Assembly: GCA_903813345.2 (NCBI GenBank)
Contig: CAIIXF020000007.1
Location: forward strand, 29,001,564 to 29,065,563
DNA from: Owenia fusiformis
Lineage: Eukaryota > Annelida > Polychaeta > Sabellida > Oweniidae
Length of the DNA: 64,000 bases
Direction: 5' to 3'
Shown here: one piece after another, positions 22,789-35,277 of the stretch
How positions within the stretch are numbered: the first letter of the stretch is position 1
Layout of the letters: the number at the start of each line of letters is the position of its first letter
Position numbers and translations under genes: made by a program
Notes under the pieces: generated by a model
Told to the model about the DNA's origin: nothing
What the model saw: only the letters and a program-made list of their open reading frames with translations
Databases searched by the model: none

Positions 22789-25700
22789 TTATTATTATTC
22801 TTTCAGAATCTTCCTCCTTCCCAGATTTCTCACCAACTAAAAGAATTTACTTTAAGCTGCTTACATGATCAACTAGGGGCAGTACCTGGGATGATGGGAA
22901 ATTAGGTCAAATTTTTATCTAGGTCAAGGGTCAAGAACTAGGTCAAATCAAGGTCAAATCAACATTCTGTCAATTATCTTCGTTGTTGTTTGTCGTAACT
23001 ACTTCATCTTACTTTCTACTTGTAGCTTAGAAAAAAACAAATCGAGAGTGTGCCATCCGTTTTTTGATTACTCTTAGCGATTTTGAGATATGGCGTCCTG
23101 AAAGTAGGTCAAAACCAAAAAGTTCTCCAAATTTAACATATGAGCTATGAAATAAGGGTACAATTTTCTCAGGAATTCGAATCTGCAAACCAAATTTTGA
23201 TCCGACTTCCCGTTCGGAAGTTATGGCGTTTTGAAAGCTCAAAAATCGCTAAATTTGGTGCCCATGTAAGTCAATGGGAAAAAAGATTTTTTTGAAGTGA
23301 AAAATACGAAATATAGACTGAGTTCAGCTAAATATAATAAAAGCTTTTAAAAGAAGAGGACCTCATAAGCCATCTAGCTTCAAAATTTGGACACCAAAAT
23401 GCCTAGGTCAAAATCTAGGTCAAATTCAAAGTTTTTCCTTATTTTTGCGATTCTGACACAACAGATTAATTATATTCTTCGAAATTTTGTATACATGTAG
23501 CTAAGAGTCTGCTAATAGTGTTAGCCTTTTGCCGTCAGAAAGTATTTTGCCCCATTTTTGAGATATGGTGTCCGAAAAGTAGGTCAAAATAAAAAGTTAC
23601 CAAATTTAACGTATGAGCTATGAATTAAGGATAGAATTTTCTCTGGAATCCAAATCTGCAAACCAAATTTCGATCCGACTTCCGGTTCGGAAGTTATGGC
23701 GTTTTGAAAGCTCAAAAATCGCTAAATTTGGTGCCCCATGTTATGTCAATGGGAAAAAATATTTTTTTGAAGTGTAAAATACGAGATATAGACTAAGTAC
23801 AGCTAAACATAATGGAAGCCCATAAAAGAAGGGGACCTCAAAACCTTCTAATTTTGAAAATGTGGACAACAAAATGCCTAGGTCAAAATCTAGGTCAAAT
23901 TCAAAGCTTTTCCTTATTTTTGCAATTCTGACACTACACTTTAATTATATTCTTCGAAATTGTGTATACATGTAGCCAAGAGTGTGCTTATAGTGTTAGC
24001 CTTTTGCCGTCAAAAAGTATTTTGACCCACTTTTGAGATATGGTGTCCCAAAAGTAGGTCAAAATAAAAAAATCTTCAAATGTAACGTATGAGTTATGAA
24101 TAAGGGGTAGAATTTTATCAGGAATCCGAATCTGCAAATCAAATTTTGATTCGACCTCCTGTTCGGAAGTTATGGTGTTTTGAAAGCTCAAAAATCGCTA
24201 AATTTGGTGCCCATGTAAGTCAATGGGAAAAAAAGATTTTTTTGAAGTGAAAAATACGAAATATAGACTGAGTTCAGCTAAATATAATAAAAGCTTTTAA
24301 AAGAAGAGGACCTCATAAGCCATCTAGCTTCAAAATTTGGACACCAAAATGCCTAGGTCAAAATCTAGGTCAAATTCAAAGTTTTTCCTTATTTTTGCGA
24401 TTCTGACACAACAGATTAATTATATTCTTCGAAATTTTGTATACATGTAGCTAAGAGTCTGCTAATAGTGTTAGCCTTTTGCCGTCAGAAAGTATTTTGC
24501 CCCATTTTTGAGATATGGTGTCCGAAAAGTAGGTCAAAATAAAAAGTTACCAAATTTAACGTATGAGCTATAAATTAAGGATAGAATTTTCTCTGGAATC
24601 CAAATCTGCAAACCAAATTTCGATCCGACTTCCGGTTCGGAAGTTATGGCGTTTTGAAAGCTCAAAAATCGCTAAATTTGGTGCCCCATGTTATGTCAAT
24701 GGGAAAAAATATTTTTTTGAAGTGTAAAATACGAGATATAGACTAAGTACAGCTAAAAATAATAGAAGCCCATAAAAGAAGGGGACCTCAAAACCTTCTA
24801 ATTTTGAAAATGTGGACAACAAAATGCCTAGGTCAAAATCTAGGTCAAATTCAAAGCTTTTCCTTATTTTTGCGATTCTGACACTACACTTTAATTATAT
24901 TCTTCGAAATTGTGTATACATGTAGCCAAGAGTGTGCTTATAGTGTTAGCCTTTTGCCGTCAAAAAGTATTTTGACCCACTTTTGAGATATGGTGTCCCA
25001 AAAGTAGGTCAAAATAAAAAATCTTCAAATGTAACGTATGAGTTATGAATAAGGGGTAGAATTTTATCAGGAATCCGAATCTGCAAATCAAATTTTGATT
25101 CGACCTCCTGTTCGGAAGTCATGGTGTTTTTAAAGCTCAGAAAACGCTAAATTTGCTGCCCCATGTTATGTCAATGGGAAAAAAGATTTTTTTGAAGTGT
25201 AAATTACGAGTTATAGACTGAGTATAGCTTAATATAATGAAAGCCTATTAAAGAAGGGGACCTCGAAGGCTACTTAGCTCCAAAATTTGGACACCAAAAT
25301 GCCTAGGTCAAAATCTAGGTCAAATTTATAGTTTTCCCTTATTTTTGCGATTCTGACACTATATTTTAATGATTTGCTTTAAAATTTTGTATACAGGTAG
25401 CAAAGAGTATGCTAATAGTGTTAGCGTTTAGCCGTCAGAAAGTATTTTGACCCACTTTTGAGATATGGTGTCCGATAAGTAGGCCAAAGTTAAAAAAATT
25501 CCAAATTTAACGTATGAGTTATGAATTAAGGGTAGAATTTTCTCAGAAATCTAGATCTGCAAACCAAATTTCGATCCGACTACTTGTTTTGAAGTTATGG
25601 CGTTTTAAAATCTCAAAAATCGCTAAATTTGGTGCCCCATGTTAAATCAATGGGACCGAATAATTTTTTGAAGTATAAAAATACGAGATATAGAATGAGT

Positions 25701-26437
25701 ACAGCTAAACATAATGAAAGCCCATAGAAGAAGGGGACCTCAAAAGCTACTTTCCTTCAAAGTTTGGACACCAAAATACCTAGTTCAAAATCTAGGTCAA
25801 ATTCATAGTTTTTTTTATTTTGCGATTCTGACACTACACTTCAATGATATTCTCCGAAATTCTGTAAACTTGTAGCAAAGAGTGTGCTAATAATGGTAAC
25901 ATTTTGCCGTCAATAAGTTTTTTGACCCACTTTTGAGATATGGTGTCCGAAATGTGTAGGTCAAAATAAAAAGTTCTCCAATTTTAAAGTATGAGTTATG
26001 AATTAGGGGTAGAATTTCCTCAGGAATCTGGATCTGAAATTCAAATTGCAATCCGACCCCCGGTTTAGATTCTACGCCATTTTGAAGTTTGAAATTCGCA
26101 CTTGCCAGTATTCACGATGCAGATTGATCAAATATACTTTCAAAAATTCCTGCATACCCTACTTTACCTCTCTACCTACTCAGCTACTTATTTGACTACT
26201 TACTCAATTACTTAATTAGTTATTACTTCCTTAGCAACTTACTCAGCTACTAACTCAGGTACTTACTCAGCTACCTACTCAGCTTTTTACTCAGTTACTT
26301 ACTCAGCTACTTACTCAACTACTACTAAGGTACTTACTCAGCTAATTACTCAGTTACTTACTCAGCTCTTTACTGATCTATCTAGGTCAAATAAATCTGG
26401 AGTCTTAAATTGAACTTGTTCAATTTCACAAATCTAG
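22789..26437 (+). mobile_element. Helitron-like element 6 (expanded to six monomers)
   Basis: Same head and tail type as element 5, but with six monomers (23532 to 25905). A stretch of about 949 bp starting near 23233 is repeated almost exactly from 24182, a recent tandem duplication of two monomers. The CTACTTACTCAG repeat lies at about 26150-26383 and the end is CACAAATCTAG. Confidence 0.65.
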
Positions 26438-26445
26438 TTATTATT

Positions 26446-26586
26446 AGACTCCAGATTGAAAATCTGGAGTCTATTGCTTTTGCCAGTTTTATTATTATTA
26501 GACTCCAGATTGAAAATCTGGAGTCTATTGTTTTTGCCAGTATTCTTCTTCTTATTATTAGACTCCAGATTGAAAATCTGGAGTCT
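26446..26586 (+). repeat. Ladder of three 5' hairpins
   Basis: Hairpins start at 26446, 26500 and 26560. The first linker is the GCCAGTTTTATTATT type seen in element 4. The second and third are the GCCAGTATTCTTCTT type. In the nested model the first belongs to element 10, the second to element 9 and the third to element 7. The linker and body types agree with this. Confidence 0.65.
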
Positions 26587-28374
26587 ATTGTTTTTGCCAG
26601 TATTCTTCTTCTTCTTCTTATTATTTTTCTTTAAGAGTTTTTTCAATAACTATAAGGTATCCAGTAAAGACCATTATACAGTTCATTTAGGTTCAGTATC
26701 TAGTTGGTGGGAAATTGGGTCAAATTTTTATCTAGGTCAAAGGTCAAGAACTAGGTCAAATCCAGTACTTTGTCACTTTTTTCGATTTTCTCGGTCGTCC
26801 TTCAATATTTTTGATCCGGGTTTTTTTCATTGTGTTCCTCATAAAAAAGTAGAAAATCTGGGGTCGATTTAGTTTTTTGGTATCTCAAACCAATTTCGAG
26901 ATATCAGTGTCCGAAAACGAGGTCCAAAAAAAAGTTCTCCGAATCCAATGTCCAGGATATCAGTCTTATAGGAGATTTTCTCAGGATTCCGAATCTGAAA
27001 ACCAAATTTCGATTTGACTTCCGGTTCAGAAGTTATGGCGTTTTGAAAATTCAAAAATCGCTAAATTTGGTACCCCATGTTAATTCAATGGGAAAAAATA
27101 TTTTTTTGAAGTGTAAAATACGAGATACAGACTAAGCACAGCTAAACATAATGGAAGCCCATAAAAGAAAGGGACCTCAAAACCTTCTTTTCATAAAAAT
27201 TTGGACACCAAAATGCCTAGGTCAAAATCTAGGTCAAATTCAAAGTTTTTCCTTATTTTTGCGATTCTGACACTACAGATTAATTATATTCTTCAAAATT
27301 TTGTATACATGTAGCCAAGAGTGTGCTAATAGTGTTAGCCTTTTGCCGTCAAAAAGTATTTTGCCCCACTTTTGAAATATGGTGTCCGAAAAGTAGGTCA
27401 AAATAAAAAATTCTCCAAATTTAACGTTTGAGTTATGAATTAAGTATAGAATTTTCTCAGAAATCCGAATCTGCAAATCAAATTTCGATCCGACTTCCTG
27501 TTCGGAAGTTATGACATTTTGAAAGCTCAAAAATCGCTAAATTTTGTGCCCCATGTTATGTCAATGGGAAAAAAGATTTTTTTGAAGTGTAAAATTCGAG
27601 ATATAGACTAAGTACAGCTTAAAATAATGAAAGCCTATGAAAGAAAGGGACCTCGAAGGCTACCTAACTTCAAAATTTGGACACCAAAATCCCCAGGTCA
27701 AAATCTAGGTCAAATTCATAGTTTTTCCTTATTTTTGCGATTCTGACACTATGTTTAAATGATTTGCTTCAAAATTTTGTATACAGGTAGGAAAAAGTGT
27801 GCTTATAGTGTTAGCCTTTTACCGTCAGAAAGTATTTCTACCCACTTTTGAGATATGGTGTCCGAAAAGTAGGTCAAAATAAAAAGTTCTCCAAATTTAG
27901 CATATGAGTTATGAATTAAGGGTAGAATTTTCTCAGGAATCCGAGTCTGCAAACCAAATTTCGATCCGACTTCCGATTCGAAAGTTATGGCGTTTTGAAA
28001 TTTCGAGAAAAATCGATTTGATGGTATCCTGATAGAAAGTCAAGAGTAGAGAAGAAAATATTGAAAAATGCATCCATCCTTCCTTTGTGATCCTATCGTA
28101 TCCTTCTTATCTACCTTTCCTTCATATCCTCTCCTTCCTATCCTTCCTATTCTATTCCTTCTTCATATTCTATTCTATCATTCTTTCCTATTCTATCCTA
28201 TCGTTCCTTCCTATTCTAGCCTATCCTTCCTTCCTTTTTCATCCATCCATCCATCCATCTTTTTCTGGATGACTCAGCTTATTTTGGATGACTCGGCTTA
28301 TTCTGGATGACTCGGCCAAAAAAAGTATAGATCTGGAGTCTGAAATTGAACTTCGTTCAATTTCCAAAGTCTAG
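26560..28374 (+). mobile_element. Helitron-like element 7 (contiguous)
   Basis: The 5' hairpin is followed without a break by a TTC-rich linker and TTATTTTTCTTTAAGAG, so this copy shows the uninterrupted junction of its subfamily. It has two monomers (27346, 27829). The tail is a TCCTATCCTTCC simple repeat at about 28068-28260 with CATC repeats. The 3' hairpin loop is longer (AAATTGAAC-TTC-GTTCAATTT) and it ends CCAAAGTCTAG. Confidence 0.7.
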
Positions 28375-28379
28375 TTATT

Positions 28380-30183
28380 AGACTCCAGATGTCAATCTGG
28401 AGTCTATTGTTTTTGCCAGTATTCTTCTTCTTCTTCTTCTTCTTCTTATTATTTTTCTTTAAGAGTTTTTTCAATAACTATAAGGTATCCAGTAAAGACC
28501 ATTATACAGTTCATTTAGGTTCAGTATCTAGTTGGTGGGAAATTGGGTCAAATTTTTATCTAGGTCAAAGGTCAAGAACTAGGTCAAATCCAGTACTTTG
28601 TCACTTTTTTCGATTTTCTCGATCGTCCTTCAATATTTTTGATCCGGGTTTTTTTCATTGTGTTCCTCATAAAAAAGTAGAAAATCTAGGGTCGATTTAG
28701 TTTTTTGGTATCTCAAACCAATTTCGAGATATCAGTGTCCGAAAACGAGGTCCAAAAAAAAGTTCTCCGAATCCAATGCCCAGGATATCAGTCTTATAGA
28801 AGATTTTCTCAGGATTCCGAATCTGAAAACCAAATTTCGATTTGACTTCCGGTTCAGAAGTTATGGCGTTTTGAAAATTCAAAAATCGCTAAATTTGGTA
28901 CCCCATGTTAATTCAATGAGAAATAATATTTTTTTGAAGTGTAAAATACAAGATACAGACTAAGCACAGCTAAACATAATGGAAGCCCATAAAAGAAAGG
29001 GACCTCAAAACCTTCTTTTCATAAAAATTTGGACACCAAAATGCCTAGGTCAAAATCTAGGTCAAATTCAAAGTTTTTCCTTATTTTTGCGATTCTGACA
29101 CTACAGATTAATTATATTCTTCAAAATTTTGTATACATGTAGCCAAGAGTGTGCTAATAGTGTTAGCCTTTTGCCGTCAGAAAGTATTTTGCCCCACTTT
29201 TGAAATATGGTGTCCGAAAAGTAGGTCAAAATAAAAAATTCTCCAAATTTAACGTTTGAGTTATGAATTAGGGGTAGAATTTTGTCAGGAATCCGAATCT
29301 GCAAATCAAATTTCAATCCGACTTCCTGTTCGGAAGTTATGACATTTTGAAAGCTCAAAAATCGCTAAATTTGGTTCCCCATGTTATGTCAATGGGAAAA
29401 AAGATTTTTTTGAAGTGTAAAATTCGAGATATAGACTAAGTACAGCTTAAAATAATGAAAGCCTATGAAAGAAAGGGACCTCGAAGGCTACCTAACTTCA
29501 AAATTTGGACACCAAAATCCCCAGGTCAAAATCTAGGTCAAATTCATAGTTTTTCCTTATTTTTGAGATTCTGACACTATGTTTAAATGATTTGCTTCAA
29601 AATTTTGTATACAGGTAGGAAAAAGTGTGCTAATAGTGTTAGCCTTTTGCCGTCAGAAAGTATTTCTACCCACTTTTGAGATATGGTGTCCGAAAAGTAG
29701 GTCAAAATAAAAAGTTCTCCAAATTTAGCATATGAGTTATGAATTAAGGGTAGAATTTTCTCAGGAATCCGAGTCTGCAAACCAAATTTCGATCCGACTT
29801 CCGATTCGAAAGTTATGGCGTTTTGAAATTTCGAGAAAAATCGATCTGATGGTATCCTGATAGAAAGTCAAGAGTAGAGAAGAAAATATTGAAAAATGCA
29901 TCCATCCTTCCTTTGTGATCCTATCGTATCCTTCTTATCTACCTTTCCTTCATATCCTCTCCTTCCTATCCTTCCTATTCTATTCCTTCTTCATATTCTA
30001 TTCTATCATTCTTTCCTATTCTATCCTATCGTTCCTTCCTATTCTAGCCTATCCTTCCTTCCTTTTTCATCCATCCATCCATCCATCTTTTTCTGGATGA
30101 CTCGGCTTATTCTGGATGACTCGGCCAAAAAAAGTCTAGATCTGGAGTCTGAAATTGAACTTCGTTCAATTTCCAAAGTCTAG
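28380..30183 (+). mobile_element. Helitron-like element 8 (near-copy of element 7)
   Basis: It starts five bases after the CTAG of element 7 with its own hairpin (28380-28405, loop variant GTC). It matches element 7 at an offset of about 1828 bp through head, two monomers (29174, 29651) and the TCCTATCC tail (29896-30090). It ends CCAAAGTCTAG. Confidence 0.7.
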
Positions 30184-31611
30184 TTATTATTATTATTTTT
30201 CTTTAAGAGTTTTTTCAATAACTATAAGGTATCCAGTAAAGACCATTATACAGTTCATTTAGGTTCAGTATCTAGTTGGTGGGAAATTGGGTCAAATTTT
30301 TATCTAGGTCAAAGGTCAAGAACTAGGTCAAATCTTACATTTTCAACCTTCTGTCTATTATCTTCGTCGTTTTTTCTCGAAACGTCTTCATCTTTTTTTC
30401 ATCTTGTAGCTTACAAACAGCCCTTTCATAAGTGTGCCATCCGTTTTTTGATTACTCTTACCGATTTTGAAATATGGCGTCCGGAAAGTAGGTCACACCA
30501 AAACGTGCTCCAAATTCAATGTATGAGTTATGAATTAGGAGTAGAATTTTGTGAGGAATCCGAATCTGCAAACCAAATTTCGATCCGATTTCCGGTTCGG
30601 AAGTTATGGCGTTTTAAAAGCTCAAAAATCGCTAAATTTGGTGCCCATGTTAAGTCAATGGGAAAAAAGATTTTTTTGAAGTAAAAAATTCGAAATATAG
30701 ACTGAGTACGGCTTAATTTAATGAAAGCCTTTAAAAGAAGGGGACCTCAAAAGCCATCTAGCTTCAAAATCTGGACACCAAAATGCCTAGGTCAAAATCT
30801 AGGTCAAATTCAAAGGTTTTCCTTATTTTTGCGATTCTGACACTACACTTCAATTATATTCTTCGAAATTGTGTATACATGTAGCCAAGAGTGTGCTTAT
30901 AGTGTTAGCCTTTTGCCGTCAGAAAGTATTTTGACCCACTTTTGAGATATGGTGTCCGAAAAGTAGGTCAAAATATAAAGTTCTCCAAATTTAACGTATG
31001 AGTTATGAATTAGGGGTAGAATTTTGTAAGGAATCCGAATCTGCAAACCAAATTTCGATCCAACTTCCGGTTCCGAAGTTATGCCATGGCGTGTCCAAAA
31101 AGTAGGTCAAAATAAAAATTCGCCAAATTTAGCGTATGAGTTATGCATTAGGGGTAGAATTTTGTCAGGAATTCGAATCTTTAAATCAAATTTAGATCTG
31201 ACTTCCGGTTCGGAAGTTATGGCATTTTGAAATTTCGGAAAATCGATCTGATGGTATTATGATAGAAAGTCAAGAGTAGAGAAGAAAATATTGAAAAATT
31301 CATCCATCCTTCCTATCTTATCCTATCCTATCCTTCCTATCTATCCTTCCTTCGTATCCTTTCCTTCCTATCCTTCCTATCCTCTCCTATCATATCCTTT
31401 CTTCCTATTCTGTTCTATTCTATCCTTCTTTCTTATTCTATCCTATCGTTCCTTCCCATTCTATCCTATCCTACCTTCCTATTTTATCCATCCATCTAAT
31501 TCTGGATGACTCAGCTTATTCTGGATGACTCGGCTTATTTTAGATGACTGGGCTTAAAAAAGTCTAGATCTGGAGTCTGAAATTGAACTTCGTTCAATTT
31601 CCAAAGTCTAG
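30184..31611 (+). mobile_element. Helitron-like element 9 (5' hairpin upstream)
   Basis: The body starts TTATTATTATTATTTTTC and then CTTTAAGAG, the same body start as elements 7 and 8, but without hairpin and TTC linker. The hairpin and matching linker at 26500 would complete it. It has one monomer (30916) plus a partial unit and a TCCTATCC tail (about 31301-31495). It ends CCAAAGTCTAG. Confidence 0.65.
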
Positions 31612-33827
31612 TTATTATTATTCTTTCCGAACCAGTTTTCTCAGCAACTAGAAGACCTTACTCAAATCTACTTACAGGGTCAGTAAGGAGATGAGATCTA
31701 GTTTCTGGGAAATTAGGTTAAATTTTTATCTAGGTCAAAGGTCAAAATCTAGGTCAAATTTATAGTTTTCCTTATTTTTACGATTCTGACACTACACTTT
31801 AATAATTTGCTTCAAAATTTTGTATACAGATAGCAAAGAGTGTGCTAATAGTGTTAGCCTTTTGCCGTCAGAAAGTATTTTGACCCACTTTTGAGATATG
31901 GTGTCCGAAAAGTAGGTCAAAATAAAAAGTTCTCCAAATTTAACGTATGAGTTATGAATTAAGAGTAGAATTTTCTCAGGAATCCGAATCTGCAAACCAA
32001 ATTCCGATCCGACTTTCGATTCGGAAGTTATGGCGTTTTGAAAGCTCAAAAATCGCTAAATTTGGTGCCTATGTTAAGTCAATGGGAAAAAAGACTTTTT
32101 CGAAGTGTAAAATACAAGATATAGACTGAGTACAGCTTAATATAATGAATGCTTATAAAAGAAGGGAACCTCAAAAGCTACATAGCTTCAAAATTTGGAC
32201 ACCAAAATGCCTAGGTCAAAATCTAGGTCAAATTCATAGTTTTTCCTTATTTTAACGATTCTGACACTACACTTTAATAGTTTACTTCAAAATTTTGTAT
32301 ACAGGTAGGAAAGAGTGTGCTAATAGTGTTAGCCTTTTGCCGTCAGAAAGTATTTTGACCCACTTTTGAGATATGGTGTCCGAAAAGTAGGTCAAAATAA
32401 AAAGTTCTCCAAATTTAACGTATGAGCTATGAATTAAGGTTAGAATTTTCTGAGGAATCTGAATCTGCAAACCAAATTTCGATCTGACTGCCGGTTCGGA
32501 TGTTATGGCGTTTTGAAATCTCAAAAATCGCTAAATTTGGTGCCCCATGTTAAGTCAATGGGAAAAAAGACTTTTTCGAAGTGTAAAGTACAAGATATAG
32601 ACTGGGTACAGCTCAACATAATGAACTTTTGTAAAAGAAGGGGACCTCAAAAGCTACATAGCTTCAAAATTTGGACACAAAAATGCCTAGGTCAAAATCT
32701 AGGTCAAATTCATAGTTTTTCCTTATTTTTATGATTCTGACACTACACTTTAATAATTTTCTTCAAAATTTTATATACAGGTAGCAAAGAGTGTGCTAAT
32801 AGTGTAAGCCTTTTGCCGTCAGAGAGTATTTTGACCCACTTTTGAGATATGGTGTCCGAAAAGTAGGTCAAAATAAAAAGTTCTCCAAATTTAACATATG
32901 AGTTATGAATTAAGAGTAGAATTTTCTCAGGAATCCGAATCTGCAAACCAAATTTCGATCCGACTTCCGATTCTAAAGTTATGGCGTGTCCGAAAAGTAG
33001 GTCAAAATAAAAATTCGCCAAATTTAACGTATGAGTTATGAATAAGGGGTAGAATTTTCTCAGGAATCCGAATCTGCAAACCAAATTTCAATCCGACTAT
33101 CGGTTCCAAAGTAATGGCTCGAAAATCGCTAAATTTGGTGCCCCATGTTATGTCAATGAGAAAAAAGATTTTTTTGAAGTGTAAAATACAAGATATAGAC
33201 TGAATACAGCTTAACATTCTGAAAGCCTATGAAAGAAGGGGACCCCGAAGCCTATCTAGCTTTAAAATTTGGACACCAAAATGCCTAGGTCAAAATCTAG
33301 GTCAAATTCATAGTTTTTCCTTATTTTTGCGATTCTGACATTACACTTTAATGATTTACTTCGAAATTTTGTATACAGGTAGCAAAGAGTGTGCTTATAG
33401 TGTTAGCCTTTTGCCGTCACAAAGTATTTTGACCCACTTTTGAGATATGGTGTCCTAAAAATAGGTCAAAATAAAAAATTCTCAAAATATCCCTTATGAG
33501 TTATGAATTAAAGGTAAAATTTTCCCAGGAATCCGAATCTGCAAACCAAATTTCAATCCGACTTCCGGTCAAAAATTCCTACTTAACTGCCTACCTACAT
33601 ACCTACTTGGCTACCTACTTAGCTACCTACTTCTCAGCTACTTGGCTACCTACTCAGCTACTTACTCAGCTACCTACTCAGCTGCTTACTCAGCTACCTA
33701 CTCAGCTACTTACTCAATTACTTAATCATCTACGTACTCAGCTTCCTACTCAGTTACTTACTCAGCTCTTTACTCAAGTAAATCAATCTGGAGTCTTAAA
33801 TTGAACTTGTTCAATTTACATGTCTAG
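31612..33827 (+). mobile_element. Helitron-like element 10
   Basis: The body start (CTTTCCGAACC, then TTTTCTCAGCAACTAGAAGA) is the element 4 type. Its predicted hairpin, 26446, also has the element 4 linker type. It has four monomers (31866, 32338, 32816, 33413). The CTACTTACTCAG repeat lies at about 33574-33780 and it ends ACATGTCTAG. Confidence 0.65.
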
Positions 33828-33832
33828 TTATT

Positions 33833-35174
33833 AGACTCCAGATGTAAATCTGGAGTCTATTACTTTCGTCATTATTCTTCTTTATTATTATTATTTTTCT
33901 TAACACGTTTTCTCCTTAACTAGAAGATATTAAGTTAAGTCCTGTATATGGTCAATTTAGGTCCAGTATCTAGTTTCTCGGAAATTGGGTCAATTTTTTA
34001 TCTAGGTCAAAGGTCAAGAACTAGGTCAAATCTTACATTTTCATCATTCTATCAATTATCTTCGTCGTTATTTATCGAAATGTCTTCGTCTTTTTTTCAT
34101 CATGTAGCTTAGAAAAAGCCCTTTCATAAATGTCCCTGTTTTTTTTTAATTACTCTTACCGATTTTGAAATATGGCGTCCAGAAAGTAGGTCAAAACAAA
34201 AATTCTCCAAATTCAGGGTATGAGTTATGAATTAGGTGTAGAATTTTGTCAGGAATCTGAATCTGCAAACAAAATTTCGATCCGACTTCCGGTTCGGAAG
34301 TTATGTCGTTTTAAAAGCTCAAAAATCGCTAAATTTGGTGCCCATGTTAAGTCAATGGGAAAAAAGATTTTTTTGAAGTGAAGAATACGAAATATAGACT
34401 GAGTTCAGCTTAATCTAATGAAAGCTTTTAAAAGAAGGGAACCTAAAAAGCCATCTAGCTTCAAAGTTTGTACACCAACATGCCTAGGTCAAAATCTAGG
34501 TCGAATTCAAAGGTTTTCCTTATTTTTGCGATTCTGACACTACACTTCAATAATTTTCTTCGAAATTGTGTATACATGTAGCCAAGAGTGTGCTAATAGT
34601 GTTAGCCTTTTGCCGTCAGAAAGTATTTTGATCCACTTTTGAGATATGGTGTCCGAAAAGTAGGTCAAAATAAAAATTCGCCAAATTTAACGTATGAGTT
34701 ATGAATTAGGGGTAGAATTTTGTCAGGAATCCGAATCTTTAAATCAAACTTCGATCCAACTACCGGTTCGGAAGTTATGGCGTTTTGAAATTTCGGAAAA
34801 TCGATCTGATGGTATCCTGATACAAAGTCAAGAGTAGAGAAGAAAATATTGAAAAATTCATCCATCCTTCCTATCTGATCCTATCCTATCCTATCCTTCC
34901 TATCTATCCTTCCTTCGTATCCTTTCCTTCCTATCCTTCCTATCCTCTCCTATCATATCCTTTCTTCCTATTCTGTTCTATCCTATCCTTCTTTCTTGAT
35001 CTATCCTATCGTTCCTTCCCATTCTATCCTATCCTACCTTCCTATTTTATCCATCCATCTAATTCTGGATGACTCAGCTTATTCTGGATGACTCGGCTTA
35101 TTTTAGATGACTGGGCTTAAAAAAGTCTAGATCTGGAGTCTGAAATTGAACTTCGTTCAATTTCCAAAGTCTAG
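33833..35174 (+). mobile_element. Helitron-like element 11 (contiguous, short)
   Basis: Its own hairpin is at 33833-33858 and is followed by TTACTTTCGTCATTATTC and the body. It has one standard monomer (34613) plus diverged ones, a TCCTATCC tail (about 34859-35055), and ends CCAAAGTCTAG. Confidence 0.65.
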
Positions 35175-35188
35175 TTATTATTATTATT

Positions 35189-35277
35189 AGACTCCAGATT
35201 GAAAATCTGGAGTCTATTGTTTTTGCCAGTATTCTTCTTCTTCTTCTTATTAGACTCCAGATGTCAATCTGGAGTCT
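35189..35277 (+). repeat. Pair of 5' hairpins
   Basis: Hairpins are at 35189-35215 and 35252-35277. The linker after the first (GTTTTTGCCAGTATTC plus TTC repeats, then TTATT) is the one that in elements 7 and 8 runs straight into ATTTTTCTTTAAGAG. Here it is cut off by the second hairpin. The missing continuation appears at 36745, at the start of element 13. Confidence 0.7.
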
